DNA of 64,000 bases from the NCBI GenBank assembly GCA_963844625.1, contig CAWJPF010000011.1, forward strand, positions 1 through 64,000. Direction: 5' to 3'. Position numbers and translations under genes: made by a program. How positions within the stretch are numbered: the stretch's first letter is position 1; every line of letters starts with the position of its first letter. The DNA comes from Palsa-504 sp963844625. Lineage in GTDB: Bacteria; Actinomycetota; Actinomycetes; Streptosporangiales; Streptosporangiaceae. Below the pieces are notes generated by a model. That model did no database searches. It was not told the DNA's origin and worked only from the letters and a program-made list of their open reading frames with translations. Below are positions 35,049-43,054 of this stretch, piece by piece.

Positions 35049-35960
35049 CTAGACGAGCACGTGGGCCGGCGCGAGCAGGAACAGGGCGCTGACTTCGTCG
35101 TCCAGCTGGCTGTCGGCTCCCAGCCGCCGGATGACATCGGCGACGGCTACGCCGCGCACCCCGGCCAGCGTGATCGTGCCCCGGTACTTGGTCGTGATGC
35201 AGCGGTTAACGCGCGCGGCGTGGACCGCCGGGCAATGCGCGACGACATCCCCGGCGAGCCGCGAATACGCGGGCGAGGCGACGAACCGGTCCAGGCTGGC
35301 GGCATCGGCCACCACCACTTCCAGCGCGGCCTGGTACTGGCGGTCCAGCGGCCGGGACATCCGAACGCCCGGGTGGTCGAGGGTGACCTCGACCTCTTCG
35401 AACAGGTGACGCCGGAGTTTGAGCACGTCAGGCGAGGCCGCCCAGGCCGGGGCCAGCGTGTCGGCGACGAACCGGCGGAACTCCGCGGCGTTGACGTCCT
35501 CGCGACGCCGCAGGAACAGCAGGTGCCGGACCAGCCCGTCGTGGCCGTCCGGGGCGGGCAGGCCGGTCCGGTCGCTGACCGTCTGGGTCGCTTCGGCGAT
35601 GCTTCGGTAGGCGATCATCTCCTGCAGGAAGTTGATGCCGTCGTCCATCTGGACCTTGGATGCCGCCTGGAACTCGGCCAGGCCTTCCATCGTGACGAAC
35701 GTCGCCTCGGGCACGCCCTGGAACTCGCCCCCGGGCGGCGGACGGTAGCTGACTCCGGGCAGCCGGGGCCAGCTGGCGTCGTCGAAGGAGACGGCGTGCA
35801 GGAAGATGCTGCTGATCCCGGGAAACCGCGCGGGCAGCGTCACGTGGGCGTTCAGCCAGTACTCGTAAAAGTCGTGGGTGGTCAGCCCCTGCCGGGCCTG
35901 CAGTGGCATGACCAGGGTCAGGCAGTCGGCGGGCACGGCCACGTCGTCATCTCGCCCCAT
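35049..35960 (-). CDS. EthD-domain protein (dimeric alpha-beta barrel)
   Basis: About 303 residues from the ATG at 35960 (TTGGAG upstream, with a TTG four codons earlier as an alternative). Two EthD/ferredoxin-like halves are visible. The first has TLVMPLQARQGLTTHDFYEYWLNAHVTLPARFPG and the second HLLFLRRREDVNAAEFRRFVADTLAPAWAASPDVLKLRRHLF. Tandem EthD domains occur in catabolic and polyketide-related enzymes such as decarboxylases and cyclases. It is the first gene of the operon, and two identical palindromes lie 37-66 bases upstream of its start. Confidence 0.8.
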   Translation of the reverse strand: MGRDDDVAVPADCLTLVMPLQARQGLTTHDFYEYWLNAHVTLPARFPGISSIFLHAVSFDDASWPRLPGVSYRPPPGGEFQGVPEATFVTMEGLAEFQAASKVQMDDGINFLQEMIAYRSIAEATQTVSDRTGLPAPDGHDGLVRHLLFLRRREDVNAAEFRRFVADTLAPAWAASPDVLKLRRHLFEEVEVTLDHPGVRMSRPLDRQYQAALEVVVADAASLDRFVASPAYSRLAGDVVAHCPAVHAARVNRCITTKYRGTITLAGVRGVAVADVIRRLGADSQLDDEVSALFLLAPAHVLV

Positions 35961-35996
35961 CGGGTGCTCCAATCGCCAGTGACCAGAGGGGAGCCA

Positions 35997-36026
35997 AACT
36001 GTATGCAGTTTAAACTGTATGCAGTT
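35997..36026. promoter_or_regulatory. Two identical operator palindromes upstream of the EthD operon
   Basis: AACTGTATGCAGTT occurs twice, at 35997-36010 and 36013-36026, start-to-start distance 16 bases. Each copy has arms AACTG/CAGTT around TATG. The arrangement would place two regulator dimers 1.5 helical turns apart. The sequence type recalls TetR or GntR operators, but no regulator gene is adjacent. Confidence 0.75.
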
Positions 36027-36432
36027 AGGGCGTCAGGAGCAATGGGGTGGACGCTGATTTTCACGCCATGGATGCGGCCGCTAGAGCGTGTTCCGTAGAT
36101 CACCGGACATGCGGAAGCCTGACCGAGCCCGAGTCAGGCCCGATGGCGGTAGCTCGTTCGCTCCGGCGCTCACATCCGTCCCCGGCGTCCCGCCCGCCAC
36201 CCGCGTCCCGGTCCAGTGCCCGGGGTGCGGGTCCAGGACGGAATGAAACCGGGATTTCAGCACGCTGGGACGTGCTGGAAGCCCGGTTTCATGACACGGC
36301 TCCTGCCTGGATGACGTATTACGGATCCCGAACCAGATAGCGAGCCATGATGACGGAGCGCCTTCCGTCGCCTAATATCAACGCATCGTGACGTATGTGG
36401 TACTGACTGTTCGGGAAACACCGGAGAGTCCG
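36027..36432. other. Intergenic region with a large hairpin
   Basis: About 400 bases between the EthD operon promoter and the EndoU remnant show no gene. The region holds the interrupted palindrome at 36243-36292, and the last 60 bases supply the leader of the EndoU gene, with an AT-rich CCTAATATCAA patch near 36371-36381. Confidence 0.5.
36243..36292. repeat. Two-tier perfect hairpin of 50 bases
   Basis: Outer arms ATGAAACCGGG and CCCGGTTTCAT (11 bases, perfect) enclose ATTT and GAAG, then inner arms CAGCACG and CGTGCTG (7 bases, perfect) around CTGGGA. It could be a cruciform, an RNA element or a mobile-element relic. It lacks a following U-run and has no gene immediately before it. Confidence 0.8.
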
Positions 36433-36992
36433 ATGGCATTAGACAGTTCCCACGACGATGGAGCGGATAAGCCGGACGTTAAGCCGGAACAGCACCTGCG
36501 GCCTAGCGGATCAGGCGGTGACGCTGGCGCAGTCCGGGCCGAGCCAGCCGAGCAGCGGAGCCACGCGGAGTACTACGAGGCGCTCCGTGCCGCCGACGGC
36601 AAGTCGGCTGATTCCGGGTGGGCCGCGGTAGACGTTAAAGAACGTCCCCCGCTGGACGCGCTCGTCGTGACTCCCGAACGCAGCAAACACATTCTTGATG
36701 GCGATGCGACCGACAGCGGCGGCCACCGGCACGGGACTGGCAATCCCGGCAAGACCGAGTTTCCTGCCAGCTGGGATGACGAGAAGATCATCGACACCGT
36801 CCTGGACGTGGCGCGCCGTCCCGATGAGCCGCCGAGCATACCAGGACCGGAACGGACGCTGGCTGGCGCAAGGCAAACGCGACGATGTGGAGGTAGTGGT
36901 GATCATCGCAAGCGATGGACGAATATGGACCGGCTGGCCGCGGAGTCGGTGGTCCCGGAGTGGTGAAGAACCCGAAGGAGAACAATGGATAA
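36433..36992 (+). pseudogene. Degenerate EndoU-type ribonuclease toxin
   Basis: The reading begins at the ATG at 36433 (GGAGAG upstream) and leads to SKHILDGDATDSGGHRHGTGNPGKTEFPASWDDEKIIDTVLDVARRP. This is the bacterial EndoU nuclease domain with its HILDG and GGHRHG catalytic region, as found at the C-terminus of polymorphic and contact-dependent toxins. The next part, YQDRNGRWLAQGKRDDVEV and IIASDGRIWTGWPRS, lies one frame on, and the last part, GGPGVVKNPKENNG, lies in the third frame, ending at 36992. Two single-base gains, near 36840 and 36945, explain this. There is no secretion or N-terminal trafficking domain, so it is an orphan toxin cassette. The residues before the domain are acidic and disordered. 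Confidence 0.8.
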
Positions 36993-37244
36993 ATACGAGA
37001 TCGCACGCCGGGCATCAGCATTGCCCGGCGAGGTTCGCCGACCGCGTCCCGCCGCGCACATTGGAGAGCATTCGAGCTGATGGACGAGGGCGGCGAGTAC
37101 GGGGAGTTGGCGATTGAGCTGGCGGCGTCGCTGGCGGCGCACCATGTGCCGGTTACGGCGGCGGAGCGGGACGAGCTGCTGGCGCTGCTTGAGGCAATGG
37201 AGATGCCGACGGATCCGATTGGGAAGCTCAACGTGCAAGGGTGA
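36985..37244 (+). pseudogene. Probable immunity protein for the EndoU toxin, frameshifted
   Basis: The ATG at 36985 overlaps the corrected stop of the toxin (ATGGATAA), the usual toxin-immunity coupling. It reads MDKYEIARRASALPGEVRR and then goes out of frame. Shifting by one base near 37045 gives SRRAHWRAFELMDEGGEYGEL, continuing as LAIELAASLAAHHVPVTAAERDELLALLEAMEM and stopping at 37244. The joined ~85-residue acidic helical protein is the right size for an immunity protein. The last 54 residues from the ATG at 37080 are intact and could still be made. The family is not recognised, and the role is inferred from position. Confidence 0.6.
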
Positions 37245-37262
37245 GCTGGGCAGGCACCGGTG

Positions 37263-37281
37263 CCCGTTCGGTAAAAATTTT
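37263..37281. repeat. Dispersed intergenic motif (copy 4 of 5)
   Basis: CCCGTTCGGTAAAAATTTT, just after the immunity gene stop. It shares the CCGTTCGG core and A-tract with the other four copies. Confidence 0.4.
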
Positions 37282-37395
37282 GAATGATCCTGAACGGGCG
37301 GTGGATCTTGCGACCTGCTGGCTGAGGAGCAGTGACGCGGGGCCGTGCGTTATCGTCGGCTCCCTGAGGGTAGGCGCGGCGACGAGGGAGGGACT

Positions 37396-37965
37396 GTGGA
37401 CATTACCCAGCTGATCCTGGATGACCACCATGAACAGCGGCGGCTGTTCGCGATCCTGGAGCAGATCGACCGGGCCGACCCCGGGGTGCTTTCGGCGTTG
37501 TGGGACAGGCTGGCGGTCTTCCTCGAGCTGCACGCCGCGGCGGAGGAGGAGATCTTCTATCCGGCGCTGCTGCAGGTGGGCCTGGCCGCGCAACGTCAAG
37601 CCGGGGTGGAGGGAGAAACCCTCGACGCCATCCACGACCACAACGAGATCAGGGACGCCGTAACGGAGGTCGCGCGGCATCAGGTCGGTACGGACGAGTG
37701 GTACGCGGCCGTCGCCCAGGCCAACCTGGCCAACAGCGACCACATGGCCGAGGAAGAACGCGAGGGCCTGACCGATTTCCGCCGGCTGGCGAGCCTGCAG
37801 AGCCGACACCAACTCGCGGTCGCGTTCACGGCCTTCGAGGCGCGTAACTACGCGGGCGTGCCGGTCGTGGACAAGGATCCGGTCAGCTACGTACGCGAGG
37901 TAGAGGGAGAGCTGCAGGGGTCCGGGACCGGGTCGCTGAGCATCGGCAGCCTCAAGCGGAGCTGA
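37396..37965 (+). CDS. Hemerythrin-like (HHE) domain protein
   Basis: About 189 residues from a GTG at 37396 directly behind GAGGGAGG. The iron ligands of a hemerythrin four-helix bundle are visible: LILDDHHEQRRLF, FLELHAAAEEEIFYPALL, IHDHNEIRDAV and NSDHMAEEEREGL (His, Glu and HxxxE-like spacing). Such single-domain proteins bind a di-iron centre and handle O2, NO or peroxide. A C-terminal ~45-residue extension (AFEARNYAGVPVVDKDPVSYVREVEGEL) is extra. It stands alone between the toxin remnant and the convergent oxidase. Confidence 0.88.
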   Translation: MDITQLILDDHHEQRRLFAILEQIDRADPGVLSALWDRLAVFLELHAAAEEEIFYPALLQVGLAAQRQAGVEGETLDAIHDHNEIRDAVTEVARHQVGTDEWYAAVAQANLANSDHMAEEEREGLTDFRRLASLQSRHQLAVAFTAFEARNYAGVPVVDKDPVSYVREVEGELQGSGTGSLSIGSLKRS

Positions 37966-37971
37966 CCCCGG

Positions 37972-39144
37972 TCAGTCGTGGTGGCAGGTTCGGCGCAGGG
38001 TGTCCGGGGTCAGGTCGGCCAGGGTGGGGTAGCCGTCCACGGCCATGATCAGGTCCGCCTCGGCGAGAAGGCTGCGCAGGACGTGGACCACGCCGTCGAC
38101 GCCGCCGATCGCGAGGCCGTAGGCGTAGGGGCGGCCCACGGCGACCGCGGTGGCACCCAGGGCGAGCGCCTTGATCACGTCGGCGCCCGACCGGACGCCC
38201 GAGTCGAAGAGTACGGGCGCGCCGCCGGCCGCGGCCACGATGCCGGGCAGGCAGTCCAGGGCTGGCAGCCCGCCGTCGGCCTGCCGTCCGCCGTGGTTCG
38301 AGCAGTAGATCCCGTCCACTCCCCCGTCGATGGCCCGGCGGGCGTCGTCGGGGTCGCAGATGCCCTTGACGAGCAGCGGCAGCTTGGTCAGCGACCGCAG
38401 CCACGGCAGATCGTCCCAGGTGAGCGGGTTGCCGAACACCCCGGCCCACAGCCTGATAGCTGCAGCCGGATCGTCAGCTGGTTGCTTGACGAGCAGGGCG
38501 CGGAACACCGGGTCACTGAAGTAATTGACCAGGCACTTCCCGCGTAGCTGCGGGAAGTTGCTGGCGGCCAGGTCACGCGGGCGCCAGCCGGTCACCCAGG
38601 TGTCCATGGTGACCACGATGCCCCGGTAGCCCGCCGCCTCGGCCCGGGACACCAGGCTCGCGGCCAGTTCCCGGTCGGTGGGCGTGTAGAGCTGGAAGAA
38701 GCCGGGAGTTCCGCCGAACTTGGCGGCGACGTCTTCGAGCGGATCGGCGGAGAGCGTGGAGGCGATCATCGGGACCCCGGTGCGCGCCGCGGCGGCGGCG
38801 GTGGCCAGGTCGCCGTGCCCGTCCTGGGCGCACAGGCCGATCACGCCGATCGGCGCCATCAGCAGCGGCGACGGCAGCGTCATCCCGAACAGCTCGACGG
38901 TCAGGTCCCGCTGGGACGCGCCGACGAACATCCGCGGGATCAGGCCCCACCGGCCGAACGCGCTGACGTTGGCTCGCTGGGTATGTTCGCTCCCGGCTCC
39001 GCCGGCGACGTAGGACAGCACCGACGGGGACAGCGCTCGCGCGGCCCGGGCCTCCAGTTCCGCGAACGCCATCGGGAAATCGGGCACGATCCCCTGCAGT
39101 CCGGCCAGGTAGATTTCCAGCTGGTAATCACCGAACGCGGTCAT
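37972..39144 (-). CDS. FMN-dependent 2-hydroxyacid oxidase (lactate 2-monooxygenase-like)
   Basis: About 390 residues from the ATG at 39144 (GGAGGAG upstream). The protein is a TIM barrel with the family motifs: LMAPIGVIGL (FMN), FFQLYTPTD, LLVKGICDPDDARRAIDGGVDGIYCSNHGGRQ containing the active-site Lys and the SNHGGRQ catalytic His/Arg, and ALGATAVAVGRPYAYGLA. The N-terminus (GDYQLEIYLAGLQGIVPDFPMAFAELEARA) is that of lactate 2-monooxygenase. It oxidises a 2-hydroxyacid, releasing H2O2 or decarboxylating it. A ThDP decarboxylase-like gene lies just upstream on the same strand. Confidence 0.9.
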   Translation of the reverse strand: MTAFGDYQLEIYLAGLQGIVPDFPMAFAELEARAARALSPSVLSYVAGGAGSEHTQRANVSAFGRWGLIPRMFVGASQRDLTVELFGMTLPSPLLMAPIGVIGLCAQDGHGDLATAAAAARTGVPMIASTLSADPLEDVAAKFGGTPGFFQLYTPTDRELAASLVSRAEAAGYRGIVVTMDTWVTGWRPRDLAASNFPQLRGKCLVNYFSDPVFRALLVKQPADDPAAAIRLWAGVFGNPLTWDDLPWLRSLTKLPLLVKGICDPDDARRAIDGGVDGIYCSNHGGRQADGGLPALDCLPGIVAAAGGAPVLFDSGVRSGADVIKALALGATAVAVGRPYAYGLAIGGVDGVVHVLRSLLAEADLIMAVDGYPTLADLTPDTLRRTCHHD

Positions 39145-39256
39145 CGCAAGCTCCTCCTCAGGTGGCAGGCGGTACGAGCGCCCAGGACCATCTTGGCCGC
39201 AACCGTTCTGCACCGGTGCGGGGACCCGAGCTGAGCCTTGGGCTAGCCGGACCGCG

Positions 39257-40807
39257 TTAGCGGCCCGCGGCGGGCATGATGGCCTCGATCAGGTGCGGGC
39301 CTGGTTCGGCGTACGCGCGGCGCAGGGCCTGGTCCAGTTCCTCGCCGGTAGTGACACGGGTCGCGGGCACGCCCATCCCGGTGCTGATCTCGGTGAACCG
39401 CGGCGTCGGGCCGGACAGGTCGAGCATCCGCGACGCGCGTTCGCCCGCCTCCCCCGCGGCGGTACGGGCCAGCTCCATCCGCAGGATCGCGTACGCGGCG
39501 TTGTTGATCAGCACCGTGGTGACGTTGAGCTGCTCGCGGGCCTGGGTCCACAGCGCCTGGATCGTGTAGAGCGCGCTGCCGTCGGCTTCCAGGGCCAGTA
39601 CGGGCCGGTCCGGGGCGGCGATCGCGGCGCCCGTCGCGGCGGGCAGGCCCTGCCCGATGGCGCCGCCCGTGAGGGTCAGCAGGGTGTGCCGCGGCGCGCC
39701 GGCCAGCGCCCGGGGCAGCGCGGCCCCCGACGTGTTGGCCTCATCGGAGACGATCGCATGCTCGGGCAGTGACGCGGCCACCGCGCTGGCCAGGGCGCTG
39801 GTGGTCAAAGACCCCCGTTCCAGGGCCGGCCGCGCGGCGGGGCCCGCCGCTGGCGAGACGCCCGCGGCCACCTGGTCGGCCAGCCGCTCCAGGGCGGTCT
39901 GGGCGTCCTGATCGGCCTCGGCCAGGACCGTCACCGGGCAGCCCGCGGGGGTTAGATCACTGCGCCGCCCTGGGTAGCCGAAGAACGACACCGGGCCGCG
40001 GGCGCCGGCCAGGATCAGGTCGGTGGTCCCCGCCAGCTGAGCTTCGGCGTGTTCGGCCAGGTAGGCGAGCCGGTCGACGGCCGGCAGACCGGCGCCGCGC
40101 TCCATCCGCGCGGGAAACGTCTCGGCGAGCAGCCGGGCCCCGGTGGCGGCGCTGATCCGGCTGGCCGCCTTAAGACCGCGTTCGGTGAGCGCGCTCCCGC
40201 CGAGCAGGAGCAGCGGCGAAGGGCTGGCCGGAACAAGACGAGCCACGGCCTTGATCTGATCGTCGTCGACCGCCTCGGGCGCCGGCTGGGGCCGGGGCGG
40301 CGCGAGCGTTCCGCCGTCGCTCCAGGACACGTCGGCCGGCAGGACCAGCGTCGCGATCTGCCCGCGGCGGGCCGCCGCCACCGCCCGCATCGCGTCCTGG
40401 GCCAGGTCACGGGTAGCCCCGCTGGTGTGGACCCAGCCCGACACGGTCCGCGCGAGGGCCTCGATATCGGATTGCAGCGGCGCGTCGTAGCGGACGTGGC
40501 CGGTGGCGTGACCGCCAACGATGGTCACGATCGGACTACGCGCCCGGCGGGCGTTGTGCAGGTTGGCCAGCCCGTTGGCCAGGCCTGGTCCCAGATGCAG
40601 CAGCACCGCGGCGGGCCGGCCGGCGATCCGCGCGTAACCATCGGCCGCCCCGGTCGCTACCCCCTCGAACAACGCCAGCACCCCGCGCATCTGCGGCACG
40701 GAGTCCAGGGCGCCGACGAAGTGCATCTCCGAGGTACCCGGATTCATGAAGCACACATCGACGCCCGCGCCCACCAGGCTGCCGATCAGTGCCTGCGCCC
40801 CGATCAT
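39257..40807 (-). CDS. ThDP-dependent decarboxylase (acetolactate synthase/benzoylformate decarboxylase-like)
   Basis: About 516 residues from the ATG at 40807. The Pyr domain has CFMNPGTSEMHFVGALD and the catalytic Glu in LFEGVATGAADGYARIAG. A middle domain follows, then the PP domain with LALEADGSALYTIQALW and, about 15 residues later, VLINNAAYAIL, which complete the ThDP/Mg site. The N-terminal PGTSE motif is that of benzoylformate-decarboxylase-like and certain acetolactate-synthase-like enzymes. It is 112 bases upstream of the hydroxyacid oxidase, so the two may work in series on a 2-hydroxyacid to 2-oxoacid to aldehyde route. It has no good ribosome binding site and may be leaderless. 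The divergent serine hydrolase starts 51 bases away. Confidence 0.85.
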   Translation of the reverse strand: MIGAQALIGSLVGAGVDVCFMNPGTSEMHFVGALDSVPQMRGVLALFEGVATGAADGYARIAGRPAAVLLHLGPGLANGLANLHNARRARSPIVTIVGGHATGHVRYDAPLQSDIEALARTVSGWVHTSGATRDLAQDAMRAVAAARRGQIATLVLPADVSWSDGGTLAPPRPQPAPEAVDDDQIKAVARLVPASPSPLLLLGGSALTERGLKAASRISAATGARLLAETFPARMERGAGLPAVDRLAYLAEHAEAQLAGTTDLILAGARGPVSFFGYPGRRSDLTPAGCPVTVLAEADQDAQTALERLADQVAAGVSPAAGPAARPALERGSLTTSALASAVAASLPEHAIVSDEANTSGAALPRALAGAPRHTLLTLTGGAIGQGLPAATGAAIAAPDRPVLALEADGSALYTIQALWTQAREQLNVTTVLINNAAYAILRMELARTAAGEAGERASRMLDLSGPTPRFTEISTGMGVPATRVTTGEELDQALRRAYAEPGPHLIEAIMPAAGR

Positions 40808-40858
40808 GGGGACGATGGTAAGCCCCGGGGCCGGACGGCCCGGACGTAGGCTGGCCGG

Positions 40859-41964
40859 ATGACGAACGGGGACAGGTTCGGCGCGGGGGTCTTCGACCGG
40901 ATCGACGAGATCCTGGATGCCGCGGTTCGGCAGGGCCAGGCGCCCGGGTGGTGGCGGCGGTCGCCCGGGGCGACGCCGTGCACATCGCGGCGGCGGGCCT
41001 GACGGCGATCGGCGGGCCGCCGATGCGGCCCGATACCTTGTTCCGGATTTCCTCGACGACCAAGCCGATGACGGCGGCGGTCGTGCTCTCGCTGGTCGAT
41101 GAGGGCGCGCTCGAGCTGAACGGGCCGGTCGACAAGCTGCTGCCCGAACTGGCCGACCGCCGGGTGCTGCGCCGCGCGGACGGGCCCTCACCGACACGGC
41201 CCCGGCCGGCCGGTGACAGTCCGCGACCTGCTCACCTTCACCTGGGGTTTCGGGATGCAGGGCGCCATGTTCATGGCCCCGGAGCCATGGCCCATCGTCA
41301 CCGCGGTGATGGAGCGTGAGCTGTCGTCGTTCGGGCCGCCGCAGCCCGCTTTTACGCCCGATCCGGACACCTGGATGGCGCGGCTGGGTGAGCTGCCGCT
41401 GCTGGCCCAGCCGGGTGAGCGGTGGCTGTACCAGGCCGGGTCTCAGGTGCTCGGCGTGCTGGCCGCGCGGGCCGCCGGCGCGCCGTTCGAGGCGGTCATG
41501 CGCGACCGGCTGCTCGCCCCGCGTACGAGCGCCGCGACGGGCGGCTGGCGGTCAGCGACCCGCCGGACGGGCAGTGGTCGCGCCCGCCCGCGTTCCCCGA
41601 CGGCGGCGGTGGGCTGGTGTCGACGGCCGGGGACGTACTCGCGTTCGGCCGGATGCTGCTGCGCGGCGGCGGTCCCGTGCTGAGGCAGGCGACGGTCGCC
41701 GAGATGACCCGCGACCAGCTGACCGCGGCGCAGCGGGCCAGCGTCTGGCCCGGGTTTAGCTTCCTCGGCGACCGCGGCTGGGGTTACGGCGTGTCCGTGC
41801 TCGACGACGGCCGTTACACCTGGGAAGGCAGCCTCGGCACCACGTGGTCCAACGTGCCGTCGCAGGATCTGACCGTGGTCGTGCTCACCCAGCGCGCCGC
41901 CGACGAGACCGGGATGCCCGCCGTATGCGACGACGTCCTCGCCGCCGCGTCCGGGGCGGCGTAG
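40859..41964 (+). pseudogene. Serine hydrolase (beta-lactamase-related), multiply frameshifted
   Basis: It starts at 40859 (MTNGDRFGAGVFDRIDEILDAAVRQGQAPG) and changes frame near 40945. It then continues as VVAAVARGDAV...TLFRISSTTKPMTAAV, where S-T-T-K is the catalytic SxxK. After about 41190 the frame changes again to VRDLLTFTWGFGMQGAMF, and near 41540 once more to LAVSDPPDGQWSRPPAF...GGGGLVSTAGDVLAFGRMLLRGGGP, ending VAGSGAA-like at 41964 with a GWGYGVSV motif. At least three frame changes make it non-functional as written. The intact form would be a class C-like esterase or peptidase. It is divergent from the ThDP gene. Confidence 0.8.
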
Positions 41965-41999
41965 GCCGCGGCGGCGTAGGCCGCGGCGGCGTAGGCCGG
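41956..41999. repeat. 15-bp tandem repeat over the serine hydrolase stop
   Basis: About three copies of GCGGCGTAGGCCGCG. The first contains the TAG stop codon of the serine hydrolase remnant and the period of 15 repeats that stop in the same frame. Confidence 0.85.
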
Positions 42000-42055
42000 G
42001 CGCCCTCGATGGGCAAAGACACGAGGCCCGCTAGCTTCCGCTGCACCTAGCACCC

Positions 42056-42107
42056 GGATATGTCTACGGTTTCTGGGGTGATCACCCCAGAAACCGTAGA
42101 CATATCC
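42056..42107. repeat. Perfect 52-bp palindrome with no loop
   Basis: The 26-base arm begins GGATATGTCTACGGTTTCTG and is followed directly by its exact reverse complement, centred on TGATCA at about 42081/42082. It lies between the serine hydrolase remnant and the convergent universal stress protein gene. It may be a bidirectional terminator, but the length, perfection and absence of a spacer are unusual. Confidence 0.92.
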
Positions 42108-42140
42108 ACGGCTGGCTCGCGCCGGAGGAAGCCGGGTCGC

Positions 42141-43007
42141 TCAGGTGGACGGGACGGTGACGATGGGGCCGTGCGCGTGGCTCAGGAGCGCGTGGGTGAC
42201 GGCACCGGCGCCGTGGTGAGCGGCGTGCCTGCCGATGACCACGAGATCGGTGCGGGCGGACAGGCCGGCCAGCGCCCGGCCCGCGTGACCGAACAGGACA
42301 TCTTGGCTGACTTCGACATCGGGGTACCTGGTCCGCCAGTCATCGATCAGTGCCGTCAGCCGCTGGGCGGCTTTGGTTTCCGTGGCGTGAGCGCTGGGGT
42401 CGTTGAGCGCCCACCAGGGTTTCTCCATGCCGACCTCGGGCATGGTCCAGGAGTGCACCACGAGCAGGGCGGCGTGGCGCAGGGCAGCCTCCTCGAACGC
42501 GAAGGTGAGGGAGTCTGTACTGCTGTCCGGATCGCCGACGCCGACGGCGATCTGCCGGTGCGAGGCAGCGACCTCGTCGCGGACGACCACGACCGGGCAG
42601 GATGCGTGGGTGGCCGCGTACCGGCTGACCGACCCGAGCAGCAGCGCCGTGAACGCCCCGGCGCCACGGGACCCGATGACCAGCATCAGCGCGCCCGAAC
42701 CGGCCTCGGTGACGGCCACGGCGGGCGCCCCGGAGAGGTGATCGGTGTCGATCAGCAGGTCGGGGGATGCTTTCGCGGCCCGCTCGGCCGCCACGGTCAG
42801 GGCCGAGTCACGCTCGTGGACCAGCACATCGGAGACGGTGGCGATATCGGGCCCCTCGTGCTTTTCCATCATCCGGGGCAGTAGCTCCGCGGCGGATACG
42901 ATCCGGAGCGGGGCGCCGCGCAGGGCCGCCTCCCTGGCCGCCCATTCGACCGCCCGCAGCGATTCCGCTGAACCGTCGGTCGCGGCCACGATCGGTTTTG
43001 CTGACAT
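42141..43007 (-). CDS. Universal stress protein, two UspA domains
   Basis: This 288-residue protein has two tandem UspA domains. The first runs from IVAATDGSAESLRAVEWAAREAALRG to VIGSRGAGAFTALLLGSVSRYAATHASCPVVVV, where GxxG-x9-GS is the ATP-binding signature. The second runs from IAVGVGDPDSSTDSLTFAFEEAALRHAALLVVHSW to VIGRHAAHHGAGAVTHALLSHAHGPIVTVP, in which the glycine motif is degenerate. Tandem-Usp proteins are typical of actinobacterial hypoxia and dormancy responses. A short leader separates it from the divergent SILSIGS-repeat gene. No clear dormancy-regulator box was found upstream. Confidence 0.92.
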   Translation of the reverse strand: MSAKPIVAATDGSAESLRAVEWAAREAALRGAPLRIVSAAELLPRMMEKHEGPDIATVSDVLVHERDSALTVAAERAAKASPDLLIDTDHLSGAPAVAVTEAGSGALMLVIGSRGAGAFTALLLGSVSRYAATHASCPVVVVRDEVAASHRQIAVGVGDPDSSTDSLTFAFEEAALRHAALLVVHSWTMPEVGMEKPWWALNDPSAHATETKAAQRLTALIDDWRTRYPDVEVSQDVLFGHAGRALAGLSARTDLVVIGRHAAHHGAGAVTHALLSHAHGPIVTVPST

Positions 43008-43054
43008 GCTGGTCCTCCTCGGAGCATCCGGCGACTTGCTGGGAGAATGTTCTC

